From Nymphaea colorata (lineage: Eukaryota > Streptophyta > Magnoliopsida > Nymphaeales > Nymphaeaceae): a stretch of DNA of 64,000 bases. Under the pieces are notes generated by a model. That model was not told where the DNA came from. It saw nothing but the letters and a program-made list of their open reading frames with translations, and ran no database searches. The DNA is taken from NCBI RefSeq assembly GCF_008831285.2, contig NC_045147.1:11535427-11599426 (forward strand), in the 5' to 3' direction. The translations under genes and the position numbers were made by a program. Shown here in pieces: positions 11,406 to 29,600 of this stretch. Numbering within the stretch: the stretch's first letter is position 1; each line of letters starts with the position of its first letter.

Positions 11406-12608
11406 GCGAGCATCATGAGTTAGCATTAAGCCTCGTATTGTGCGATAAATGGTGCCAATTTGTCAGGTTGATCTTAATTTATATTCCTTAATTGTATATA
11501 TTATACATCTTTCTTTAAATCTCCATTTTAATTGCTGAACTTATCAGCTCATTCTGCTGGCACCACATCAACTATGTTTATTAAGAAACAGTACTCTAAT
11601 GTTCTCTTTTATCAATTATCTAATACAATTCCATTCATTTTCTAATATCAAAGGTTAATTATTATTGTATCGCCTAAAATTTCTTGAAAATTTTGCAGAT
11701 ATTCCAATCAACATCCTTTCTCCTGGCTATGTTTATATTTTCAGCCGTCATCCATGTGAACTCGTTCAAGGATGTTTGCATCTTATAACAAAAGAAAGAA
11801 CACTTACTACGTGCAGCAACTGAAGAAATCATTCTTCCACTACAAACTCAAATTCCTAACGAAAGAACGCACGGCTGGAGGAACAAGACAAAGAAAAACA
11901 AAGCAGGCATGCTTGGGCTTGCTAGAAAAAGCAAAGCCACTATTGTGGAATACAATAGCATGAGAGACTCAAGTCAAGGTGACATTCCAAGTAGGACTGC
12001 TTGCTCTGAATCATTTCGGAACATGACCAACATGGCCCATATGACCCACTGCGGCCGCGACACATGGCCGTGTTCCGCAGGCCGGGAGACTGCACCGGTA
12101 CAACTTTAGGCCTAACTCATATGGTCCATGAGAAAAGTCTATACTATGGTCCACTGCATTATATTAATGCCTCATGGGGCCCCAAAGGCATCATTGGGTC
12201 TCCATTTTTGCCTTTATGGCCGCCTTTGGGACATCATTGCTCTGGTTTGAACATAGAAGAAGAGGGGAGTTAGAGGCTCGACAATGATACAAGGGTTTGA
12301 ATTCAAGTTCTTAGTGGCAGATGGTCCAAGCGCACTCACGGGCTGCAAACCGAAATTAAACCGATCATCATGGCCTGGCCTTGGGTTGAACCATGGACCA
12401 GGACCATGTCTGTATGCCATCAGTGGCCACATGAATGGACGGAGCTTTCCATCTTGCACTTAGCCCCGTCGGCACCTTAATTTGAACTTAAGACCTTGTT
12501 TGATTCTTTGGAACCACACCAAATGGCTGGATTTGGTTTCGCCACTCCACCAATTTGTGGCATTCTAGAGATGTGATCTTCATGTCCCGTATTTGCGACT
12601 ACTCCACG
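11406..12608. other. Intergenic, no recognised gene
   Basis: Open frames at 11772-11963, 11909-12109, 12064-12273 (plus) and 12214-12459 (minus) are short, overlapping and without recognisable motifs. Confidence 0.45.
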
Positions 12609-13085
12609 CTAGGGCTGCACAATAAGTTGAGCCAACTCGAGTTCGTCTCTTACCTATACGTAAAAACTCGAGTTCGTCTCCTACCTATACGTAAAAACTT
12701 GAGCTCGAGTTCGTTTATCGAGCTTGAGTTTAAATTTTATGTTTGAAATGTTAAACAAGTCTAGTTCGAGTTGTAAGAACTCGACTTGTTTAAACTCAGT
12801 TTGACTCCACTACTTAACTGTATCATGAATGAGATATTTATGTTGTTAAGTTGTCTTTTAGGGATGATTGGATGCAGAATATGCATAATTTTTTCTTTGG
12901 AATTTCTGTTAGATCATTCATAATTGAATTAGTTAAAGTAGTTAACAAGTTAAATAAAACGGGACATGTTAAATTAACAAAAACAAGTTAAGCGAGTCAA
13001 GCTCAAACTTGATGTTGTATAGTTGAGTCGAGATCATACCGGAGCTCGATCAAGTTCGAGCTTGACACAGCTCTTGTCTAGTCCT
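12609..13085. mobile_element. Second GAGCTCGA-type inverted-repeat element
   Basis: The left end reads AGGGCTGCACAA. The right end, read in reverse, is AGGACTAGACAAGAGCTG. The interior uses the same words as the 11061-11405 element (ACTCGAGTTCG, GAGCTTGAG, CAAGCTCGA). It contains a near-perfect 31-base tandem duplication at 12635-12665 and 12666-12696. It is probably a diverged member of the same family. Confidence 0.5.
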
Positions 13086-13267
13086 ACTTCAAACCCAACC
13101 ACAAGTGCACGCCAATGAAACATCCGCTAGCAGTTATAATTCCCTTTTTTTTTCCAAAAAGACACTTGAAGCTACTTATTTTCTGGTCAACAGAACATAA
13201 ACACATTAAGAATGGCTAGTGAAAGGCTTGTTATTTGTTATTATGAGCTTGCCTTGGCCCATTGAAG

Positions 13268-13442
13268 CAGTGGCGGAACTAGAACTTTGGGTTGAGGGGC
13301 AGTAGTTAAAAGAACCTTAAACCCTTAGGGCACAAACTTATATAAATGAGTAAATAGTTGAGAGCACTGATATGCAAATAAGAAAATTTTATGAGATTGT
13401 GCGGGCAATTGCCTACACATGCCCACATGTGGTTCTGCCGCA
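13268..13442. mobile_element. Short element with GGCGGAAC/GTTCTGCC ends, copy 1
   Basis: The ends are near-inverted: GTGGCGGAACTA on the left and TGGTTCTGCCGC on the right. The right part (GCACTGATATGCAAATAAG, then GGGCAATTGCC and CACATGTGG) matches, in reverse, 44222-44330. This is probably a non-autonomous element of about 175 bases. Confidence 0.5.
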
Positions 13443-19406
<5,964 letters not shown>

Positions 19407-21089
19407 ATGGCGTTGCAGCTGGCCGCCTTTACCATCTCCGCTCCTCCTCGCCCCTTAAACTTTCCCATCCTTCCCTTCCACTGCGCTGCTTCAAGTCGTC
19501 GACTTTCGGCTGGTCTGCCTCCGCTCCGGATCAAACAACGCCGCCGGATTCTCGCCGAAATCCCTTCATCGGAAAACCGTTTCCAACTCTTGCGATGCTT
19601 GGAGGCGGCAATGCTCGCGCTCGCCTTCTCCGCTGTTGTCTCTGGTAACGCCTCGGCGTCAGGATTGCCCCTCCTGGATTCGTCGGTACTCTCCCGGGAG
19701 CCCTCGAACGCGCTTTCCCTTCCCACTTGGGCCATTCACATCTCGAGTGTCGCAGAGTGGTGAATCTCAAGCCTTTCTCCCTCTTCTCCATTTGGGGAGT
19801 CTCAATTGCTCCCTTTTCCTGTGCATAATTTGTTCCCCTCGGAGTAGGATAAGTTGGTATATTGCATCCTCTCCCCTCGACGCAATGCACCAATTTATCC
19901 TGCTTTTGGTCGATAAATTGGTGGTTGGACAAGATACCGACCAATAGATTTCGTATTCTAACCATGTCGGCACTGATGGTGCCAGGGTTGCGGCCATGGC
20001 TCTAGTTTGGGAGTATGGAGAGAAATCGGGATTTGAATCTTGGAAAGGGCTTTCTTGGGGCATGGTGAGTGAATCTTGGTTCTGCTGAATCTGATGTTTT
20101 AACTTCTATCTCATTCTTGTTACTTGTTTCTTTGTTCATTCAAATGGATTGACGAAGAGCGGAAAGGAACACCATTATTAGCAGATTTCTCAGTTTACTA
20201 ATATGGTGCAAAGTATGTGCATTTAGGAGCTTGGTTATCCTAGAGTCTGCATATATGATTCTTCTCCCGCTAGTTCGATGAATATTCATAGGTTATCTAA
20301 AATGAGTTTGCGAAGCATGGTGTGAATTGGAACTTGGACTTCCTAATTAATGCTGCTGCAGATATGTTTCAGTGTGTTGCCTTCTTGTCTAGAAGTTGGT
20401 TGGTGACGATCTAAACTTTAACATGACGAATTGCAGGTTCCTCTTCTTGGTGGAGCATTGTGCGCGTGCACCTGGCATTTCTTTTATAATTCTGAGTCGC
20501 TCGATGTAAGTTGTAATACGTCCTTCACTACGCCCGGAGTTCTGTTTCCATTCTGCTCCATAAAAAAATTTGCGTCAGGACCTTCTATAGAAAACTGCCA
20601 TTCTCAAATTTTTTTAGATTAACCCTTGAGGGCACAACAAGAAAGTACCAGATTTTTTCCCTGTAGTGGTATATAGGTGGTTTCCATGATGATCTTTGTA
20701 GATTAACTGCGTTTGATTGAACCTTATGAAAAGGCCTGAGCATAATTTCCATCTTGAATCTGCGTAGCTCACGCGCAATACATGCCAAGTGGATTGCATC
20801 CACATGCCATTATTACTTCACTGAATCAAAGGCATACAGACTAGGCAACATCTACTGTATAATGCATACTCGGAAGAATATTCTTTCAAGCTTTAGCAGA
20901 AACTAGTTGAAATGAAAGTTGAAAGCAGAAGTTATATTGTCTTACCTCGTGGTCAAACAATATGTTATCCTCAAGCTGGAAATGTTTTTTGTCTAGGTAC
21001 TTGTGGCTCTACAAGCAGCATTGACAGTTCTTGGTAACTTTACAATGTGCATAGCGGCATTTCGTATCTACAGGTCCACTCGAGGATGA
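19407..21089 (+). CDS. Plastid-targeted DUF2499 (Ycf49-like) membrane protein
   Basis: Four exons join in frame: 19407-19759, 19986-20064, 20437-20505 and 20997-21089, giving 197 residues. Every intron is GT-AG. Exon 1 encodes a Ser/Arg-rich, acid-poor N-terminus typical of a chloroplast transit peptide, then a hydrophobic stretch near residues 68-85. The conserved part begins LPTWAIHISSVAEW and continues AAMALVWEYGEKSG, SWKGLSWGM, PLLGGALCACTWHFFYN, and ends ALQAALTVLGNFTMCIAAF before a short basic tail. This matches the DUF2499 family of cyanobacteria and plastids (Ycf49 relatives). It is a small integral membrane protein, presumably of plastid membranes, with no function I know of. Exon junctions fall at W118, M144 and D167. 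The family call rests on motif recall and is firm. Targeting is inferred. Confidence 0.87.
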
Positions 21090-23632
21090 CTGAGGCCCCA
21101 TTATTTTCCTCCAATGGGTCATCTTCATCCCCCATGTAGCTGCAAAAACTGTATCGCAGCAAAGGTTACCTCACGACCGAAGTTGTTGACAGGCCAGTGC
21201 ATTACTTGGGAAATGATTCAGCAGTTAGCATGGAGTCCGGTGCCGATCGCCCCTCCTATGTGCATCGGTTTTCTGTCTTTAGTGACCAATACTGATCATT
21301 CGTGTAAAAACATGAAATGGAATGTACCATATACAGTTTCCTTTTACTCGTTCTTTAGATTTTCACTAGGATGACAGCTTAGCAGATCATGCAATTGGAA
21401 AAAGAAGAAAGAAGGAAAATCCTTCATGATGTGCACTACATCAATTATATTAATGTTTTCTCTTTGTTCCTGTCCTCATCCTGAGAAATGACGCGATGGG
21501 TTGTCCAATATTAGCTTTTCCCAGTTTGTTTTTGAGTTATTTCTACAGTAATTTTCTGAATCTTCCCATATTCAAGATTGTACCTTTTCAGAAAATTCCA
21601 ACAACTTAGCTTTTCGAGCATGTTAAACAGGCTCGGTGACTTCTGGTGTTCAAAGCCCTATCAACTGAGAATGTTGGAGGAGTTTGTGCAGCCTTGATGA
21701 TGCATCACCTTTGCCTACTTAGCGACGGCCAAAAACTCGCATATTCGGCTTGGCATCATTCTTGTGATGCCTTGGCTCATAACTGACCTGAGTGTCTGGG
21801 CAGAAGGATCTTAACTCGCTCCGAACCAAGGCACTTAATAATGTAGGCTAAAAATGTAAAAATTTCTCTGGGATTTTTTTATATAAGACTATTTTCAGGT
21901 CCTTTTGAGTGTTACAGCTCTAGCATTAATTGCATATATATATATCTATCATGGCCAGTACTACCTGAGTGTGTGAAAGTTGGACGCATCAATCCATCGT
22001 TAAACAAGTTGTGATTAAAATTGGTTACAGTCTAGTTGAATATGGACCACGAAAGCACCTTTAGAAGCAATGGTTTTTGTGAAAGTAATAAGATAAAGTT
22101 ATGCATTTGTTTCTTTTTGAAAAATGATGGCTTGTGGTATACATGTCTGACTTTGTAAAGCCTGTCTACAAAAAGAAAATCAAAATATAATTATTTATGA
22201 GTTATGACCCATCTGAATGACATTAACAGGTTCCAAAAATCAGGATTTTGCATCAAAATAACTACTTTTTAAGACCAACTGTGATGGTACAACCAAATTA
22301 CAGCGCAGAATGGAACAGATGGTGATTTTCTTTGTAATTGTTCTTAAGTTCTTAATGTAACTGATCTTAAACATTGTACTACGCACACAATGTGTGCATG
22401 CAATTTACTTCTCTGTTTAATCACACGACCTACAGACCGAAACTGGCTTACAAAATAAGATTATGTAGCGGTTTCTGATAGGCTTTCCTACACCCTGCAT
22501 AGGCAAGCCATAACTGGAGTCCTGCACCTGAACCAGCAACCCTTGTTTAGCAGCTCTGCTTCAAACGCTTATAAGAATTCAACCACCGAAACTACTAAGT
22601 AGGTGAAGATGGGAGTAAAAAATTGAAAATGGATCAACGTCTGGGACAAAGCTCTATACAAGTAGGCAACCTAATGAGACGCAATTCCGGCTTTTTCAGA
22701 AAGCCAGTGCTGCGTTTCTTAGCCATTTAATTCAAAATGACACAGTTATCTTCTCTCTCTCACACACACATATACAGAGGCCTTTTCATATTACATTAAT
22801 AGATTTTCTTTATTAACTTTCCCGCAAAACGCCACCCTGTTACTGGTGTTTGGTATCTTCAACGAAGACCAGCTCTTTACGAAAGCCGAACCGGCCCCCT
22901 TTTTATTCGATATGGGGGCGAATTCGAATGTTCCGAGATCAGCCAATTTACCATTGAACCATGTGAATCAGGCGTGACTCGAATGACCAAAGATCATCAC
23001 TGTTTTTGCCTCTTACAAAATAAAAATAAGAACCATGATAACCAGAGACGCCGACATGAAACCACAGGTGCAGGATTACAAATTTACCAGGATCTCTGAT
23101 GGTAAGCAAGACCAGAACAGGTGCACAATCTCTAACAGCGTCCACTCCCGCAGAATCATCCTCACCTCCCAGCACGACGGCCTCGCCAAGGGTGGCAATC
23201 ATCCTTAACCTCATTGACGACACCTGCACAGGTCTCTCTCTCTCTCCCGCCCCCCAACCCTGTCCGAACAAAGAAGCGGGGGAGAGAGGGAGGAAGAAGT
23301 TCTCAATGGGGTAGGGGGCGGGTTTGCTCTCTCTATATGTGAAATCCAGCAACCGACCGAAAGGCACTCAATTGGGGAGTGTTTAATTTCACTAAAAACC
23401 TAAAGAGTCAGCCATTCAACCATAATTATTTTTTATATTTCGTTGTTTATTCTTACATTTTCTAACTTTATGATTTTTAATTTAATTTATTTTTAAATTT
23501 TTAGCCAATTTGATTTACAAATGATTCTGATTACATTTTGATTCACCGAGTCACTAAATCAATAGGCTTTCCAATTCCATTCAGAAACCCGTTTTGATAA
23601 CATTGGACATCGGCGATTAGCCACTTAGGCCA
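21090..23632. other. 3' flank of the DUF2499 gene and intergenic sequence
   Basis: No firm gene. On the minus strand, 23213-23093 looks exon-like. It is a GC-rich open stretch starting MRLRMIATLGEAVV with a donor-like GTAAAT after it at 23092, preceded by a GA-rich leader. I recognise no family and can place no downstream exon. The end of the FHA gene lies at 23633. Confidence 0.35.
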
Positions 23633-26600
23633 TCAAGCACTTTCACCAGAGCCTTCATCTGTTCCATCACTGCTGCTGTGGCTGTAATCCTGCGTATCCT
23701 CATCTGATGATCGACTTTCATCCAATCTCTCGGTGTCCTGGAATTTCTTTCTAAAGTCAGGATCAATGATGTCAATCATTGCACTTAATTGTCGCTGCTC
23801 TTGACTCATTTTAACAGCATTGTCCCTAACAGGGACATTCTGGCTACCTGCTGCAGGCAATTGAATCTCTGTATCCTCCTCCATCAGCCCAGTTGATGGC
23901 TTCACATCTTCCTTATTTTGCAGGAAATCATTAGTTGCCACTTGACTCGCACAAAGGTCCTGCTGAGGAGTTTTTTCTTTGCTGGCCAGGTTAGCGGCGG
24001 CAGCAGTAATACGTTCTGCACTGCAAGGAGACTCGTTCTCTCCATGGCAAGAAGGAGCAGTGCTTGCTGCCCAACTGCCAAGAGGCTCCGATGCCAATAA
24101 ATCAGCTGTTCCAATCATGCGCACATCATCCTTGCTACCTGCTTGAGTATCCTCCTCCATGGTTTCTGGAACCTCAAGATGCCCATGCCTTCCGGAGCCT
24201 CCACTTTCTCTTTCCTCGTGGTTAGCCTCTGCATCTAATGATTTTACAGAAGGTGACACGACATGCAAGGGAACAAATTGGTGTCGTCCTTCCAGTTCCT
24301 CATCAACCTCCATCGTCTCTCCTGCTACACAATCACTTTTATAAGAAGTATTTTGTGGAATGCCTAGGCCACAGGGAGAAGCTTGAGCCTCTGTTCCAGC
24401 CACCTGCTCAGTGCCAATTTGGTTATTTCTATCTGGTAGCGTATCAGCAAGATCAATATCAGAACCGAATCCTTGCTTTTCATGTGCTCTGCTGGTGCAT
24501 TCCTCATCTTGGGTTTCCTCTTCTTCACCACACTCATGGCTTCTGTGTCCACAGTAGTGTTTCTCTGTGCTGCTGCCATCACTAGCCATATTCTTCAAAC
24601 TCCTGACGTTTTTCCGAGTTGAGGCAGTGGAAGCTTCACCAGCAACATTTTTCAGACAACTTGCTTCTCTACTATTCTTCAACATTTCACGTGTGTTGGT
24701 ATGGTTATCAATACAGTTTTCTTCATCCTCCAATGTTCTTTGCATTGCTTTGATCTGTGCTTGCTGCTTAGCAAGAAGGGAAGAAATCTCTTCTGTTGTG
24801 GAATAAAATGCACGTAACTGTGTCTCCCTGGCCATTAACAGGTAAATAAAGCATTATGCAGAATTATCAGCCAAGGTGTTGATAACTTGAACAGGTCCTA
24901 CACACACTATAGATCATAGAAACAGTTGAACGTGGTGTTGCTAAATAAAAACCTTTAGCTATGCTCATAGATACCAAAGCCTCGTGTTTTGATCAAACTA
25001 ATTTAATGGGAAACTGGCTTTATTTCATCAAGTTCTTGATGTAGTAAAATCCATGGACTTGAAAGTACACTTAACCACAAGAAACGCCCAACTTATAAGT
25101 TGGACTGCACAAAACAATGTCTGTTGAAGCTGTCAAGAATGCATTAGGACACTAACTTTCATTACTTACTAACCGTGTATCTCAACTAGTATTCATTCAC
25201 AAAAACTTTTGACAGCAACCTTAGTGGATAAAAAATGAAAGCTGTCCAGAGTTCCCTTCGCTTTTCTGGAAAATCCATTAGTTCCACAAGGTCCTTGAAC
25301 CTCATCATATTATCCTGTTGGTTGCAGAAACTCTGTACAATGAAGGCTTAGTCAAAGTAAATTTGGGGATTAAGAAAGAACATCAAACATAAGTCTTGTC
25401 CTTTGATATTGCTTTATTGTTCACGTAACTCATGGTTTCACACTTATTTCAGATATTCACAGCCTTGCCTAGCTTTAATCTTTCTAAACACACCTGCAAA
25501 CACTGGTTACATACATAAACATGATAATCTCAAGTAACAAAAAATTTGCTTCTCCAATGGAAATGTAAATTAAAGAGATACTGTCCCATGTTGAAATGCA
25601 TGCAATTGGATTGATGACATAGAAAGTCAGCAGAAATACTGACCGAAGAATTATTCTTTCTCTAGCACCCTGAAACTTTTGTTTTTCAATAGAAAGATCC
25701 CGAATGGCAGCAGCCATTTCAAGCTCAAGGGCAGACAGCTTAGCCCATGCCTCTTCACGAGCTACCTGCTAACAGCATCACCAAAGGCTCTCAGCAAGGA
25801 TAGAACAGCAAAGAAATGCTCAAAATGTCCCAAACGCAAGTCATCACCTTGATCTATCACCAACAGAGAATGGAGGATGCAAATTGACAAAACTTGAACC
25901 CCACTTTTGGAAGACAGTATACAATATATACACATAAGTCTATTTAGGAACATGTAGGTAAAAAAAAACAAATTAAAATGACGATGTGCATCGAAAGAGC
26001 ATTCATCCATCTCCTAAACATTGAACAAAATGCTGCAAACCCCCATCTCTCTGGGCGTGTTCTAATGAGCAAGTCATCACCTTGATCCATTCAAGAAAAA
26101 ATTGGACACGCAAAAAACAAAACTCGAACCTATTTTTGGAGTACAGAATACCAATCTATTATATATACACATAAATCTGTAAGGAAGATTTTGCAAAAAA
26201 ATAGGGAAAAAGTTATAAATCACAAGATGCATCCAAAGAGCATTTTTCCCATCTCCCAAGTCTTAACAAAAGGTTGTACGCACCACCTGTATAGCAACTA
26301 CATCCATTCATTAAGCTTGGAGATAAAAAGTGAACTACATCTATTACTTAAGCTTGGAGATAACAGACGAACAGTTTCATAGAAAATGAAAATCCTTAGA
26401 CAGCACATAAATGTCCACAAACAGCAAAAAGATGTGTATCCAATTCGCCTGTCAAAGTAAAATGCAGATACAAGAGGTCAACATTTTTCAAAGAACAGCA
26501 TCCCTACCTTTTCCTTCTCAACCTCGTGCCTCAATCTTATTACTTCTGCCTCCATATTTTCTGTTTTCTGTAGCACAGACATCCAGAACAAAAAAGTAGT

Positions 26601-29600
26601 TTAAGCATTCAAGCTCCTAAGAATTAGGAACACAAGGTTTTCTTCTCAGCATTTTTATTTGCATGTAGACAGAGAGCCACATGAGCAGGCATAAAATCAA
26701 CTCATTCATGCCAACATTTGTAGTATTGAAAATTGAAAAGCTGAAAGATAATTCAGAAATTGGTTTCTTCAGAAAGTTGGTAAAGGACAACAAAGAAACT
26801 TCAGAACACTAACAACAACCCAAATCATAATGTACATGAACTTTTGGTGATTATATTGGAATAAGAATGATTGATACTTGTGGCAAAAAGGAAAATCGAT
26901 GCATAAATGTTGTTGCCATCAGCTTCTCTTGCAAGACTTTCCTAGTTTGTTTTACCAAAATTACATTTTTGGCCAAGCCATTTATGGGGGTGGAGGGTGG
27001 AGAGCACACTAGATGTCCATATGCAATTGCCCTGTTCAAAATGTCATATAGAACCAGTAGTCTGTCATTTTTTCTGACCTAAGAGAAACTACAAACTTTT
27101 CCTGTTCAAGGTAAAGCAAGATAAACCAAAATTCAAACAATGTCACACATTCTGAAAGGCTACCAAGGAAAATCGTTGGCAATTAAAAGAGTTGGACCGT
27201 TTCGCATATATAATCAGCCATACTTTTTGGGCATCTGCAGAGGCAATTTGTTCCGCATGAATCTTTGCTTCTAATTGCCGAACCTTCTTCTCAGATTTAA
27301 CAAAACTTTCACGTGCATCCTCCTATGATAATAGCAGACAATAAGTCTATATCACCAAATAACTTTCCTATACAACATATCCGATGAGGAATTTCACATT
27401 AAAAACAGACCAGTTTGCTTCTCAACAACTCCACAAGGGCACGGCTTTCTTTGTCAGATTCCTGTGAAAGCACATTTTTTGTTGATCAGTGCACAGATCG
27501 ATCAAGCACTTAACCACAAATACTAATATAGAGGTCCTAACAGTAACAATGCATACCCCTACATGACATGTATACCTGAAGTTTACTTATAACTTCTTGT
27601 AGCTCATTTTGTTGTCTCAAGGCAGCATCATTCTGCCGCTTTATTTCTTCCTCAGCCTCTGAACGAGCTCTTTCCAGTGCAGACTTCAGATCCACTGCAG
27701 CCTGTTCTCTTTCCACTCTGCGTTGATTACGTTCTTCCTCTAGCTGCGACTCAAGCTCTGATATAGTTGTCTTCTGACTACAGAGTAGAACTAAGGTAAT
27801 CGGACGTTGCATAGTTTTGTTCCCAGAGATGCCACAGAAAGGAAATGATATAATTTCATGAAAAGAGAAAGGTTTTCAAGAGAAACTCAGTGAAAAGGAA
27901 AAGAGGAATAAATAATAGAATTTCTGAGGGGGCACTTGGAAACCTCAGATCTGATCTGTTCGAGACCCCCAAGATATGAAGTCCTTAGATTTCATTTTGG
28001 GCTTCCACACATTGGATTATTATTGTAAAGCTGAAAAGGTGTGAGTCTTAAATCTGACAAGGTCAGATATCAGATCTATTCCATAAAGCCTGAGTTATAG
28101 CATGGAGCTCCTGTCACCTCAGAAGGCTCTTGACACTCTAATATTCTTCATCAAATATTTTGAAATGTTGGGAAAGTACTACAACAATCCCATGAATAGG
28201 GTTCAATAAGTTTAAACTGGAAGCTTTGTCCAATATCACGCCATAGAGTCAAATTGCAGTTTACAAGAAAAACTCACTAAGCTTTATGGGAAAGGAGAAA
28301 ATTGTAGCAATGAAGTAGCACCAGTTTTTACAATCAAAAGGTTGAACAATCTTCAGCAGTGGAGCTGGCACTTACAAGAGCCGCATGACAGTACATCTAA
28401 ATCTGTATGTTCCATATGGAATTCGGTTGAGAATCTTCCTTAAAAAGACTAATTTGCAACTTTTAACCATGGAAGTCAGCAGCGAGCCAAGCACAATTTC
28501 TTGATTGGTCTGAATGAGAAGTGTTCAATAAGGATGCCTCTAATACAAGATGCCTCACGTACCAAAATATCAAAATCTACCCAGCTTTTCTCCAACAGAT
28601 ATTGAAATTGACTTCAATGCTAATCACAACAAATTACTAGTATTTACTACATAAGGCGTTTTTGGCTATTAACTTATCTATCAAGGCCAAAAAAACCAAG
28701 TGAACATTTTTTGCCTTGCTGAAAGGCTCCGTATGTGTTAGTTGAGCAAAATTCATTACTGAATGGATCAAACCTCATAAAGCGGTGTTTGTGAAGCCGG
28801 AGCTAGCTGGAATTTATGCATCAGATGAGAATTTGGCTGAACCACCTTGATAATGCTTGCCTGGGAGATGCCAGGCTTGTATTAAGCATTTGATAAGGGA
28901 AGTGAGACCCTCTACCCCAATTTGCAGTTACGCTAATGTGAATTTCATAAGGTCCAGTTTCTGGATGTAAGAACTACCAAATCCAGTATTGGGCAGCTCC
29001 AAATTTTCCAAATACAGAAATGCCCTTCATCTGCCAGCACCCAATAGAGTATTAAGGAAACACAAAAGATACACCTGAATCAAAGAAGGACCAGAGAACC
29101 AAGTCTTTATCATGACAGGATACTCAACAGTGATGATCATCAGCAATTCCCCCCCCTCAAGGTTCTTGAGAAAGAACATCATCTCGTTAGTTTCAAAGTT
29201 CTTAAACATAAGTATGGGATTCTTGTGAGAAATCTCCTTTGTGTATGAAGTTATGAAGCAAAGGAAAGTAAAAAAAAAAAAACTCTCCAAAATGATAAAT
29301 TTGCCCTTTCCCATATTATATTCTAATAAAACTTTGAGATAACTGAAATACTTCCAACCAACCTCCCCTATCTCCAAAACCCATCTTCTACCAAGTAGTA
29401 ACTATCCCTGCCACGCTACCCTGTAACACTTCCATGTTTTCATTTGAGGAATTAAGGAAGCACTTCACGGGTTATTTAATGGCAAAGATCATCTTATGCA
29501 AGACTTGGAAATAATTGAATAACTTCGCATATGGTGCAATAGATTCAGGATCCACTTATCTAGAAACTAACAAGGACGATATGATATCCTATAGAAACAA

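Noticed and set aside
22900-22970. Possible tRNA-like or plastid-derived stretch (TTCGAATTCGCCCCC on the minus strand)
   Set aside because: No cloverleaf can be drawn and I cannot match it to a known plastid gene.
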